Source: Desulfosarcina ovata subsp. ovata
Lineage (GTDB): Bacteria > Desulfobacterota > Desulfobacteria > Desulfobacterales > Desulfosarcinaceae
Reading direction: 5' to 3'
Assembly: GCF_009689005.1 (NCBI RefSeq)
Contig: NZ_AP021879.1
Span: 6,543,724-6,607,723, forward strand
Length of the DNA stretch: 64,000 nt
Below are positions 18,485 to 27,056 of the stretch, piece by piece. The notes below the pieces were generated by a model, which made no database searches, had not been told where the DNA came from, and worked only from the letters and a program-made list of their open reading frames with translations. The translations under genes were made by a program, and so were the position numbers. Every line of letters starts with the position of its first letter. The stretch's first letter is position 1.

Positions 18485-19795
18485 ATGGTGGGTAGCGGAT
18501 TCGGAAACATTTTTAAAATTCCTGAACTGAAAAAGCGCATTCTGTACACGTTGGCACTGCTTTTCGTCTACAGAATCGGCGTTCATGTTCCGACGCCGGG
18601 AATCGATACCGTTGCACTGGCTTCCTTTTTCGCCAAAATGGAAGGTACCATCTTCGGTATTTTCAATATGTTCTCAGGCGGTGCACTGGAGCAGCTTTCC
18701 GTTTTCGCGCTGGGGATCATGCCCTACATCAGTGCATCCATCATACTGCAACTGCTTACCGTCGTCATTCCGCACCTGGAGCGGCTGAAAAATGAAGGCG
18801 AACAGGGACGAAAAAAAATCACCCAGTACACGCGATACGGCACCGTTATACTAAGTATCATTCAGGGGTTAGGAATCAGCGTCGGGCTGGAGAGCATGAC
18901 CTCTCCTGGGGGCGCACCGATTGTGCTCATGCCGGGTTGGGGATTTCGATTAATGACCGTTCTGACACTGACAGCGGGAACGGCGTTTATCATGTGGCTG
19001 GGAGAGCAGATTACCGAGCGGGGCATCGGCAATGGCATTTCACTGATCATTTTCGCCGGTATCGTCGCCCGAATGCCGACCGCCATCATGAATACCTTCC
19101 GGTTAATTTCAACCGGAGAGATGAACATTTTCGCGCTGGTCGTACTGCTTGCCCTGATGATTGTCGTGGTGGGATTCATTATTTTTGTCGAGCAGGGACA
19201 GCGTCGAATACCGGTCCAGTATGCCAAGCGGGTCGTCGGACGGCGGATGTACGGTGGCCAGAGTACCCACCTGCCGCTTAAAATTAATACATCCGGTGTA
19301 ATTCCACCGATTTTTGCATCCTCGATCATCATGTTTCCGGCTACTATCGCGAGCTTCATCACGATTCCCTGGATGAAATCCATTGCCGATTCCATGCGGC
19401 CTGGAAACCTGTTTTATGAACTGCTCTACGTTGGCTTCATCTTTTTCTTCTGTTATTTTTATACGGCGGTTACCTTCAACCCCGTCGATGTCGCGGATAA
19501 CATGAAAAAGAATGGCGGGTACATCCCCGGTATCCGCCCGGGAAAACGGACCGCCGACTACATCGATCGGGTACTGACCCGGATAACTTTGGGCGGAGCG
19601 ATTTACGTATCGGCCGTCTGTGTGCTGCCGTCTATACTGATCAGTCGGTTTAACGTGCCTTTCTACTTTGGCGGTACGGCGCTGCTGATTGTCGTGGGTG
19701 TTGCCATTGATACGGTGGCACAGATGGAATCGCATATGCTGACGCGGCACTACGAAGGGTTTTTGAAAAAGGGCGGAATACGCGGTCGACGGTAA
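18485..19795 (+). CDS. secY: Protein translocase subunit SecY
   Basis: SecY is the channel subunit of the Sec translocase in the inner membrane. It has 436 residues with ten hydrophobic segments; the plug/lateral-gate region shows GIMPYISASIILQLL, and the cytoplasmic loop AKRVVGRRMYGGQSTHLPLK is typical. The start ATG lies two bases after the rplO stop. adk and map, which often follow, are absent; infA comes next. Confidence 0.98.
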   Translation: MVGSGFGNIFKIPELKKRILYTLALLFVYRIGVHVPTPGIDTVALASFFAKMEGTIFGIFNMFSGGALEQLSVFALGIMPYISASIILQLLTVVIPHLERLKNEGEQGRKKITQYTRYGTVILSIIQGLGISVGLESMTSPGGAPIVLMPGWGFRLMTVLTLTAGTAFIMWLGEQITERGIGNGISLIIFAGIVARMPTAIMNTFRLISTGEMNIFALVVLLALMIVVVGFIIFVEQGQRRIPVQYAKRVVGRRMYGGQSTHLPLKINTSGVIPPIFASSIIMFPATIASFITIPWMKSIADSMRPGNLFYELLYVGFIFFFCYFYTAVTFNPVDVADNMKKNGGYIPGIRPGKRTADYIDRVLTRITLGGAIYVSAVCVLPSILISRFNVPFYFGGTALLIVVGVAIDTVAQMESHMLTRHYEGFLKKGGIRGRR

Positions 19796-19865
19796 TTGAA
19801 TCCGGAAACCGGAGCGGCGGCAAACGAAGCCTAACGAATAACACGATGCGGGGCAGGAGAATAGA

Positions 19866-20084
19866 ATGGCAAAAGAAGAGGCCATCAAGGTAGAAGGCAT
19901 TGTCTTGGAGACACTGCCGAATGCAATGTTTAAAGTTGAACTAGAAAACAAACACCAGGTATTGGCGCACATTTCTGGTAAGATGCGTATGCATTTTATC
20001 AAAATCCTGCCTGGCGATAAGGTTACGGTTGAACTGTCACCTTATGACCTGACACGTGGCCGAATCACCTATCGTTCAAAATAA
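19866..20084 (+). CDS. infA: Translation initiation factor IF-1
   Basis: IF-1 is an OB-fold protein that occupies the A site during initiation. It has 72 residues, starting MAKEEAIKVEGIVLETLPNA, with the conserved ISGKMRMHFIKILPGDKV core and RGRITYR near the C-terminus. GGCAGGAGAATAG precedes the ATG. Confidence 0.97.
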   Translation: MAKEEAIKVEGIVLETLPNAMFKVELENKHQVLAHISGKMRMHFIKILPGDKVTVELSPYDLTRGRITYRSK

Positions 20085-20174
20085 AAGCTAAGGCACTTAA
20101 AAGCCAAGAAACGATTTCCGTAACGCGGAAGTATCCACCGCTTGGGCAACTTGAGCGGCATGAAGGAGTCAACC

Positions 20175-20288
20175 ATGAAGGTCAGAGCATCCGTTAGGAA
20201 GATTTGCAGCAAATGCAAAATCATCAAGCGAAAAGGGACCGTACGGGTTATCTGTGAGAACAAAAGACACAAACAGAGGCAAGGTTAG
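20175..20288 (+). CDS. rpmJ: 50S ribosomal protein L36
   Basis: L36 is the smallest large-subunit protein, 37 residues: MKVRASVRKICSKCKIIKRK, then a segment ending KHKQRQG-like basic residues. The zinc ligands CxxC, Cys and His are all present, so this is the C+ (zinc-binding) form. GAAGGAG lies ahead of the ATG, and rpsM starts 13 bp after the stop. Confidence 0.96.
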   Translation: MKVRASVRKICSKCKIIKRKGTVRVICENKRHKQRQG

Positions 20289-20301
20289 AGGAGGTTGAGC
20301 T

Positions 20302-20682
20302 TTGGCTAGAATCGCTGGTGTAGACTTACCTAGACGAAAACGGATAGAAATCGGTCTGACCTATATCTACGGTATCGGTAGAACCACTTCGAACCGTATC
20401 CTCAGTAAACTGAATATTGACCCGAATACCAATACAGACGATCTTTCCGAGGCAGAGGTAAACAACATTCGCAAGGTCATCGACAGCGAACACAAGGTTG
20501 AAGGTGAACTGCGAACCGAAGTTTCCATGAACATCAAGCGGCTTATGGACCTGGGGTGTTATCGGGGACTCCGTCACCGCCGCTCTTTACCTGTCCACGG
20601 CCAGCGGACCAGCACCAATGCCAGGACACGGAAAGGTCCCAAGCGGTCTGCGATCAAGAAAAAAGGCGCGGCTAAAAAGTAA
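20302..20682 (+). CDS. rpsM: 30S ribosomal protein S13
   Basis: S13 contacts the P-site tRNA and bridges to L5. It has 126 residues with ARIAGVDLPRRKRIEIGLTY and the basic tail GLRHRRSLPVHGQRTSTNAR. The start is TTG, determined by GAGGAGG and the conserved second residue. It opens the alpha cluster rpsM-rpsK-rpsD-rpoA-rplQ. Confidence 0.97.
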   Translation: MARIAGVDLPRRKRIEIGLTYIYGIGRTTSNRILSKLNIDPNTNTDDLSEAEVNNIRKVIDSEHKVEGELRTEVSMNIKRLMDLGCYRGLRHRRSLPVHGQRTSTNARTRKGPKRSAIKKKGAAKK

Positions 20683-20708
20683 TTCAATCACCTGTCAGGA
20701 AAAGATAA

Positions 20709-21095
20709 ATGCCTAGAAAAACCAAGACCAAGAAAAAGGAAAGAAAGAACATCTCCAGCGGAGTGGTTCACATTCAGTCCACCTTCAATAACACGATCGT
20801 AACCATTACCGATGCCATGGGGAATGTGGTGGCCTGGTCCAGCGCCGGTATTCACGGATTCAAGGGATCCCGAAAAAGCACGCCATTTGCCGCCCAATTG
20901 ACTGCCGAGGACGCGGCCAAAAAGGCGATGGAACATGGAATGAAGAGTGTCGAGGTGTATGTTAAGGGGCCTGGGGCTGGCCGCGAGTCCGCACTTCGTG
21001 CCCTTCAGGCAGCTGGATTCAATGTCGTTATGATCAAAGACGTGACGCCCATTCCGCATAATGGCTGTCGCCCGCCGAAAAGACGGCGAGTGTAG
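20709..21095 (+). CDS. rpsK: 30S ribosomal protein S11
   Basis: S11 forms the platform near the E site. It has 128 residues with HIQSTFNNTIVTITDAMGN and the C-terminal VTPIPHNGCRPPKRRRV. CAGGAAAAG precedes the ATG. Spacing to rpsD is 70 bp. Confidence 0.98.
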   Translation: MPRKTKTKKKERKNISSGVVHIQSTFNNTIVTITDAMGNVVAWSSAGIHGFKGSRKSTPFAAQLTAEDAAKKAMEHGMKSVEVYVKGPGAGRESALRALQAAGFNVVMIKDVTPIPHNGCRPPKRRRV

Positions 21096-21165
21096 ACCAA
21101 GGGACTGGTCATCCAACGTTTTTTGAAGCGCGCCATGAAAAGGTCTGGTTTAAAAGGAGGACGAA

Positions 21166-21795
21166 TTGGCAAGATACAGAGGTTCCGTCTGCAGGATATG
21201 CCGACGTGAAAATATGAAATTATTTCTAAAAGGGGATCGCTGTTATTCCGATAAATGCGCATTCGACCGGCGCGGATATGCACCTGGCGAACACGGGCAG
21301 AGAAGACGGGGAAAACCATCGGATTACGGAATTCAACTTCGTGAAAAGCAGAAAGTCAAGAACACCTACGGACTTTCGGAAAAACAGTTCAGGCTTTTTT
21401 TCGAGAAGGCCGACCGGCAGAAAGGCATAACCGGAACGAACCTGCTTATTTTGCTCGAAAGGCGGCTGGACAATGTGGTTTACCGGCTCGGTTTTACCAA
21501 TTCAAGGACTCAGGGAAGACACTTTGTCAGACATAACCACTTTCTGGTCAACGGGAAGCGGGTTAACATCCCCAGCTACTTGGTCAACGTTGGCGATACG
21601 GTCGAGGTCGTAGAGAAAAGTCGCGCCGTTCAGATCATCAGCGACTCACTTGACGCCGTTGTCAGACGCGGGATGCCTCAGTGGCTGGCTGTCGAAAAAG
21701 AAAAATTCAAAGGCGAGATCAAAAGTTTCCCAGTTCGCGAAGACCTTACGCTACCGATGCAGGAACAACTCATCGTAGAGCTCTATTCGAAATAA
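21166..21795 (+). CDS. rpsD: 30S ribosomal protein S4, zinc-type
   Basis: S4 is a primary assembly protein and fidelity factor. It has 209 residues. The N-terminus carries CRICRRENMKLFLKGDRCYSDKC, the four-cysteine C+ form, followed by the S4 RNA-binding domain around LERRLDNVVYRLGF. The start is TTG, set by AAAAGGAGG six bases upstream. Confidence 0.97.
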   Translation: MARYRGSVCRICRRENMKLFLKGDRCYSDKCAFDRRGYAPGEHGQRRRGKPSDYGIQLREKQKVKNTYGLSEKQFRLFFEKADRQKGITGTNLLILLERRLDNVVYRLGFTNSRTQGRHFVRHNHFLVNGKRVNIPSYLVNVGDTVEVVEKSRAVQIISDSLDAVVRRGMPQWLAVEKEKFKGEIKSFPVREDLTLPMQEQLIVELYSK

Positions 21796-21876
21796 AGTTG
21801 CATAGCACTATTCGAGGACGAGCCTGCTTGAGAAATTAACTGCATTGATATTTAAATCCTTCTTGGAGAATTTGTA

Positions 21877-22896
21877 ATGTCTAAAAACGAACTTATGTAC
21901 ATGAACTGGCGCGAGATGATCAAGTGCGATAAGGTCCGCGTCAGCAGCAACGATGCATACGGGAAATTTGTATGCGAACCATTGGAGAGAGGGTTCGGCA
22001 TAACATTAGGTAACTCGTTGAGAAGAACCATTCTGTCCTCCTTGTACGGTGCTGCAATTGTTTCCGTCCGGTTCGAGTCCGTTGAACATGAGTTCAGTGT
22101 CATACCCGGTGTTATTGAGGATGTGTCGGAAGTCATTCTGAACCTCAAAGAAGTCCGGCTTAAAATGGACGACGCAACACCAAGGACCATCAGAGTAGAA
22201 GCGACGGGTGAAGGTCCGGTATATGCCGGTACAATAACCAGTGACGACGGACATGTCGAGATCCTCAACCCCGATCAGCAAATCGCCACGATCGCTGGTA
22301 CCGGTAAGCTGAATATGGAGATGGTGGTAAAGGTGGGTAAGGGATACTCTCTCGCTGAAGCCAATAAAGATGAGGATGCACCGATTGGCACGATTCCCAT
22401 TGATGCTGTTTTCTCGCCCATTAAACGGGTTAACTACGTCGTTGGCAATGCTCGTGTCGGCCAACGGACTGACTATGACAAGTTGACCCTGGAAGTCTGG
22501 ACTGACGGAAGTGTTACGCCGGAGGACGCTGTTGCCTTTGGTTCAAAGATACTCAAAGAGCAGCTCAGTATTTTTATCAACTTCGATGAAGATGCCGAAC
22601 CGCTTACCGAAAGCGATGAAGATAACCAGGAAAAGCCGGCCTTTAACGACAACCTCTACCGTAGCGTAGAAGAGCTTGAGTTGTCTGTCCGAAGTGCCAA
22701 CTGTCTTAAGAATGCAGAAATCCTGAAAATCTACCAGTTGGTTCAGAAGACCGAGGCGGAGATGCTCAAAACGAAGAATTTTGGGCGTAAATCACTCAAT
22801 GAAATCAAGGACGTCTTGGCGGAAATGGGTCTCTCGTTGGGCATGAAGCTTGACAGTTTCGAACCGCCTGAAGAATCCGTCGAAGAAGGGGAGTAA
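21877..22896 (+). CDS. rpoA: RNA polymerase subunit alpha
   Basis: Alpha nucleates polymerase assembly and contacts activators and UP elements. It has 339 residues: N-terminal dimerisation domain with RGFGITLGNSLRRTILSS, an acidic linker (EDAEPLTESDEDNQE), and a C-terminal domain with LSVRSANCLKNAEI and NFGRKSLNEIKDVL. CTTGGAGAA precedes the ATG. rplQ starts 8 bp downstream. Confidence 0.98.
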   Translation: MSKNELMYMNWREMIKCDKVRVSSNDAYGKFVCEPLERGFGITLGNSLRRTILSSLYGAAIVSVRFESVEHEFSVIPGVIEDVSEVILNLKEVRLKMDDATPRTIRVEATGEGPVYAGTITSDDGHVEILNPDQQIATIAGTGKLNMEMVVKVGKGYSLAEANKDEDAPIGTIPIDAVFSPIKRVNYVVGNARVGQRTDYDKLTLEVWTDGSVTPEDAVAFGSKILKEQLSIFINFDEDAEPLTESDEDNQEKPAFNDNLYRSVEELELSVRSANCLKNAEILKIYQLVQKTEAEMLKTKNFGRKSLNEIKDVLAEMGLSLGMKLDSFEPPEESVEEGE

Positions 22897-22904
22897 ACGT
22901 TCCA

Positions 22905-23525
22905 ATGAGACATAGAAAAAGTGGTGTCAAACTCAATCGGACCACCAGTCACCGCCAGGCCATGTTCAGAAACATGGTGACCTCGCTGCTCAAACATGAC
23001 CGCATCAAAACCACCGAAGCCAAAGCCAAAGAGCTTCGTCGCTGGGCCGACCAGATTATTACCCTGGCAAAACGCGGCGACCTGCACGCGATGCGGCAGG
23101 CCATGTCCATCGTGCGCGAGAAAGAGGTGGTTTACAAGATTTTCCAGGAGGCCGGTGAACGTTTCGGTGCCATCAACGGCGGATACACCCGTATTTTCAA
23201 GATCGGGCGCAGGGCCGGTGATGCGGCACCATTGACCATCATTGAACTCGTCAGCGCTTCCGACGCGAAACCGGCCGCCGGCAAGAAGGCGAAAACCCAG
23301 ACCAAAGCCGCACCCGAGGTTCAGAAGGCTGAAACAAACGTCAGCGCCCCGGTTGCCGATAGCGTTGCCGAGACGGCTGCAGCTGAAAGCGATGCGGAGC
23401 CTGCCGCCGAGATTCCCGAGGCAACCGCAGCTGCGGACGACGATAACGCCCAAAGCGATGAGACCGAAAAACAACCTGATCAAGCGGCCGACGATTCCGG
23501 TGATACGGCGGATGATGTAAAATAG
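22905..23525 (+). CDS. rplQ: 50S ribosomal protein L17 with long acidic tail
   Basis: L17 sits near the tunnel exit. Residues 1-117 are the normal domain, from MRHRKSGVKLNRTTSHRQAM through RIFKIGRRAGDAAPLTIIELV. The protein is 206 residues, compared with about 120-130 in most bacteria. The extra ~90 residues begin with a short Lys/Ala stretch and become rich in Ala, Glu and Asp, with low complexity and no evident fold. The tail is in frame with high third-position GC, so it appears to be translated. A terminator-like hairpin follows 29 bp after the stop. Confidence 0.95.
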   Translation: MRHRKSGVKLNRTTSHRQAMFRNMVTSLLKHDRIKTTEAKAKELRRWADQIITLAKRGDLHAMRQAMSIVREKEVVYKIFQEAGERFGAINGGYTRIFKIGRRAGDAAPLTIIELVSASDAKPAAGKKAKTQTKAAPEVQKAETNVSAPVADSVAETAAAESDAEPAAEIPEATAAADDDNAQSDETEKQPDQAADDSGDTADDVK

Positions 23526-23554
23526 ACATTCGGCTTACAAATTAGAATTGATTC

Positions 23555-23584
23555 GATAAGGCTCCGGTTCCCCGGGGCCTTATC
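23555..23584 (+). terminator. Hairpin at the end of the ribosomal supercluster
   Basis: GATAAGGC and GCCTTATC form a perfect 8-bp stem that continues inward through a CCGG/CCGG pairing, enclosing a short loop. It comes 29 bp after rplQ. The following bases are only moderately T-rich, so it is a likely but not textbook intrinsic terminator. Confidence 0.7.
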
Positions 23585-23930
23585 TATTGGTTGCTTAAAC
23601 CGTTTGACATTTTGAATGTATGGTTATAGAAAATCAATCATATTGATGAATAAGATTTATAAAATACGACTATCCATAAAAACTATTGAATTTATCAACA
23701 GAAACAAAGTGAGAAGTAATCCGAGATTAGAGCCAGATCAAAAGGAATATTTTTCTTCTTGATTTTACGCGATATTATTACCTACTACACGATTTGCATG
23801 AATTATTTTTCCAATGGTGCATCGTTTCAGCTTTTGTAGCCAAGACCCTGCGGTGTGATAGCTGACAAGTCCAAGCAGTTCTTTCAAGTTGACCGCATTG
23901 ACGTCTGTTTTTCAAGTGGTGAACAACCAT
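23585..23930. other. AT-rich intergenic stretch
   Basis: This 346-bp stretch separates the ribosomal cluster from the next gene. It is clearly richer in A and T than the DNA on either side. I see no convincing coding sequence or RNA gene. It should contain the promoter of the downstream lipoprotein gene, but several AT-rich hexamers compete and none stands out. Confidence 0.5.
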
Positions 23931-25082
23931 ATGGCCTTGAACCAAAGAAATATAATAGCAAATAGGGAAATGTTTTTACTATCCTATATGATAGTAATTT
24001 GTGTCTGCTGTATTTGCGGTTGTTCTACATCTTTAAAAAACATCAGTATTCTTGATGAATCATACTTTTTCAAAAATCCATTAGTTTCAGATCAAAACTT
24101 TAATGATGCGAGATTATTAATAAATGTTATATCCCGCAAGAATAGAAAGTTCGCATATGAAATTGGAAAGATACCAGAGTTACTGGACGGCATATCAAAA
24201 GATGAGATCATAGCGATCAAAAGATTAGTTTATTGTTACCTTGATAATGAATTAGTTTTTAATAAAATATTCCAAGAAATGTATGCTGTCGGTTTGCCAG
24301 AAGATAGAAAGTATTGCTCCACACTTCAAGCGTTTCTGTGGCTATTTATAGATAAAAACTATGGTGAAATAGAAGGTTTATTATATAATTACAGCACTGA
24401 AAGCTTATTGTATAAAGCTTGGGTTCTTGAGAATAATATGCACTATCATAGATGGCGTTGGAGGACTCAACAAGCCCATGCGCTTTTTCATTCATGTATG
24501 GATTCAGACCTGAAAAAGAAAATAGTAAATTACTATGAAAAAAATAAAGGCGCTGTCGACTATATAATATCAATGGCAGAAAAGGTCCCTGAAAAGTTTG
24601 GACACGCTTACATAGCCTATGATAGCGTTCTAATTAAACATCAAAATAGGTGGAATGATCATAAAATTGTTTATGATAGGTTGAATGCTCCAGAGTTGAT
24701 TCATTTTTTTATTTATAATAATTATTTTTACGAACCTAATGAATACAGCACTCCTAAAAATACATTTTATTCCAAATACGGGAACTCCAAGGCTCTTGCC
24801 GAACTAGGTAGATTATTATTAGATAAATCCGGATATAAAACTTTTTTTATTACAATTAAGGATGAATCTACGCTTTGTTGTAAAGAACATGCAGGCACGG
24901 GCATCTTTGATCAAAATGGTAATTATGTCCTTGTTGTAGATATGCCAAAAGGAAAAGAAATTTCAGTTCATAATGATCAAAATGCATTGGAGAAGCATCT
25001 TCGAAATGGGAACTGTATGCCGCCTCCAAAAAGGAAGTTTAGATTTGCGTTGCCAAGAAATTTTTTCCAAAAAAACATTTAA
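23931..25082 (+). CDS. Putative lipoprotein of unknown function
   Basis: I do not recognise this protein. From the ATG at 23931 it is 383 residues: a charged n-region, a hydrophobic stretch MFLLSYMIVICVCCI and a lipobox-like ICGC with Cys31, so it is probably a lipoprotein. Alternative starts are ATG 23970 and TTG 23889. The rest is rich in Tyr, Asn, Lys and aromatic pairs, mostly helical in character, without a motif I can name; the C-terminus is basic and ends RFALPRNFFQKNI. The gene is much more AT-rich than its neighbours and uses A/T-ending codons, which suggests horizontal acquisition. It is 126 bp upstream of dctP, but nothing links it to transport. Confidence 0.75.
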   Translation: MALNQRNIIANREMFLLSYMIVICVCCICGCSTSLKNISILDESYFFKNPLVSDQNFNDARLLINVISRKNRKFAYEIGKIPELLDGISKDEIIAIKRLVYCYLDNELVFNKIFQEMYAVGLPEDRKYCSTLQAFLWLFIDKNYGEIEGLLYNYSTESLLYKAWVLENNMHYHRWRWRTQQAHALFHSCMDSDLKKKIVNYYEKNKGAVDYIISMAEKVPEKFGHAYIAYDSVLIKHQNRWNDHKIVYDRLNAPELIHFFIYNNYFYEPNEYSTPKNTFYSKYGNSKALAELGRLLLDKSGYKTFFITIKDESTLCCKEHAGTGIFDQNGNYVLVVDMPKGKEISVHNDQNALEKHLRNGNCMPPPKRKFRFALPRNFFQKNI

Positions 25083-25208
25083 AATTAACATAAGGGCATA
25101 CACGATGGAATGGTTTATCAGACTGATATCAATTCGAAAATTTAAACTTGAAGCTATATGAATGAGCTGTTGGTGCAATCTCAAATTGATATAAAGAAAG
25201 GGGAAATT

Positions 25209-26381
25209 ATGGAAAGATCTTCTGTAAACCTTGGTCGATCAATGGTGTGGGTAGTTGCTATTGTATTTTTTCTCTTTGGTTCACTATTAATGTCATGTGG
25301 CCAGAAAGAAGATGTGGCTGAATCTAAAAAGGAAGCTAAGGTAGAGGAAGCTACGAAAGCAAAAACCCCGAAGAAAAAAGGACTATCGCTTGATGCATGG
25401 AAAGCTAATTTTGATCCATCCGGCGCAAAATACAAATGCATTGTTTCTAATGTCTCCCATCCAGTTATCAAAGGTGTGTACGCTGGATTTGCTATGCGGG
25501 ATGAATTATGGAAACGTACAAACGGTCAAATTTATATTGATTTCAAACCGTTTTCAATGCTCGGTGGTGAAGTTGAAGTCCTTAATCAACTGCAGATGGG
25601 GGCCATCCAGGGGATGGGTGTCAGCTCGGTCGCTGCAACTAATCTAGGGCCGCGTTTCGGTCTGATCAATTTGCCTTTTTTGATCAATTCCTTCGAAAAG
25701 TTGGAAAAATTTGTCGGTTCCGGAAAACTGTTCGACCACTATATGATGGCCATGGACCATCAGGGAATTATGGGATTGGATATCACCGGGTACGGCAATT
25801 ATGGCTGGGCCACCACAACTCCGGTTAAAACTATCGCCGATGCTAAAAAAGTAAAATTTAGAATAGCAGAAGCGGCAGTTAATAAGCTAAATTATGAGAA
25901 ATGGGGATTCAATCCTGTCGTTATGCCTTGGCCGGATGTGCCTGTTGCCCTAAAGCAAGGGGTCATTGACGGTCTCGATCACACTCCAATGGTCTGTAAT
26001 ATTACGAAAAAATTTGATGTCGCTAAATATTTCACCCAACTTAATTACGCCCAAGGGCTTTTTATCTGGATATTTAACAAGGCTTGGTTTAACAATCTTC
26101 CATCTGACCTGCAAAAAACCTTTATTGAAACTGTACATGATGTTTGTGCTGACATCCGCAAGCAAACTATCCAGCAGGAGATTGATCAAATTGCTGCTGC
26201 AAAGGAAAATGGAATTGAATTTTTCAAACTATCCGATAGTGAAATGGATATTGTGAGGGAACAGGGCAATGCAACTCATGAAAAATTCGCGGATGAGATA
26301 AACCAGCTTTATCCCGGTGATACCTATCGACCCGAAAACTACCTGAAAGAAGTCCAAAATTTTATGGGATATACAAAATAA
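25209..26381 (+). CDS. dctP: TRAP transporter solute receptor, lipoprotein form
   Basis: This is the extracytoplasmic binding protein of a TRAP transporter, capturing an organic-acid-type substrate for a DctQM permease. ATG 25209 is chosen because AAAGGGGAAATT precedes it; an upstream in-frame ATG at 25158 has no such site. The 390-residue product has a long signal with lipobox LMSC (Cys30), then a Glu/Lys/Ala-rich linker and the DctP domain, including KVKFRIAEAAVN near the substrate-binding arginine and GVIDGLDHTP. Lipoprotein anchoring is less usual for Gram-negative DctP. The substrate cannot be assigned. dctQ follows after 127 bp containing a strong hairpin. Confidence 0.93.
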   Translation: MERSSVNLGRSMVWVVAIVFFLFGSLLMSCGQKEDVAESKKEAKVEEATKAKTPKKKGLSLDAWKANFDPSGAKYKCIVSNVSHPVIKGVYAGFAMRDELWKRTNGQIYIDFKPFSMLGGEVEVLNQLQMGAIQGMGVSSVAATNLGPRFGLINLPFLINSFEKLEKFVGSGKLFDHYMMAMDHQGIMGLDITGYGNYGWATTTPVKTIADAKKVKFRIAEAAVNKLNYEKWGFNPVVMPWPDVPVALKQGVIDGLDHTPMVCNITKKFDVAKYFTQLNYAQGLFIWIFNKAWFNNLPSDLQKTFIETVHDVCADIRKQTIQQEIDQIAAAKENGIEFFKLSDSEMDIVREQGNATHEKFADEINQLYPGDTYRPENYLKEVQNFMGYTK

Positions 26382-26401
26382 TCTATGCAATCCAGTTTTT
26401 A

Positions 26402-26430
26402 AAAGAGGGGGCAAACGGCACCCCCTCTTT
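26402..26430 (+). terminator. Hairpin between dctP and dctQ
   Basis: AAAGAGGGGG (26402-26411) and CCCCCTCTTT (26421-26430) form a perfect 10-bp stem with a 9-nt loop, 21 bp after the dctP stop. The T-run is short (CTTTG), so it may act as a partial terminator or 3'-end stabiliser that leaves more receptor than permease mRNA, as is known for many binding-protein operons. Confidence 0.7.
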
Positions 26431-26508
26431 GTCTGATGTTGACCAGCCTAAGCAAACAGGCCAACGCATGAGTGATACCATTACGGACCGTTACAAAAAG
26501 GTATTTTT

Positions 26509-27003
26509 ATGACAGGAAAGGTTTTTTATAAACTGGACAAGATACTTACCACGTTTGAGGATTGGACAATTTTTATAAGTGTGTTGGTGGCACTGGTGGC
26601 TTTATTTGTTAATGTGGTCCTTCGTTATGGATTCAACTATACCTTGGCATGGTCGGAAGAACTGGTGCGGGAGGTAATAATATACACCACCTTTATCGGA
26701 TGCTGTTCGGCTGTGAAAAGCCGTTCGATGATCAAGATCGACGCTTCGGTCCAGTTGTTCCCAAAACTGAAAATGCCGCTGACCTATTTCAGCAACGTAG
26801 TTATTCTTATTTTTTCCGTAATGATGATGATTTACGGATCTCAAATGGCAGCTATGCAGGCTCGAACTTTTCAAAAAACACTGATTCTTCAGATTCCACT
26901 GGTATATCTGTACGCAATTTTACCGCTGACAGGAGGGTTGATGTTTATTCGGACCTTACAAATCATTTATAAGGACCTGACATCGTTACAGGTGGACGCA
27001 TGA
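26509..27003 (+). CDS. dctQ: TRAP transporter small membrane subunit
   Basis: DctQ is the four-helix membrane subunit of TRAP transporters. The 164-residue protein has four hydrophobic segments, with the conserved NVVLRYGFNYTLAWSEELVREV region between helices 1 and 2. AAAAAGG lies before the ATG. It pairs with dctP upstream and dctM 53 bp downstream. Confidence 0.93.
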   Translation: MTGKVFYKLDKILTTFEDWTIFISVLVALVALFVNVVLRYGFNYTLAWSEELVREVIIYTTFIGCCSAVKSRSMIKIDASVQLFPKLKMPLTYFSNVVILIFSVMMMIYGSQMAAMQARTFQKTLILQIPLVYLYAILPLTGGLMFIRTLQIIYKDLTSLQVDA

Positions 27004-27056
27004 TCCCATCTTCCTGAATTCAAAGGAATGTATAGCGTGCAAGGAGACCCGCTTTT

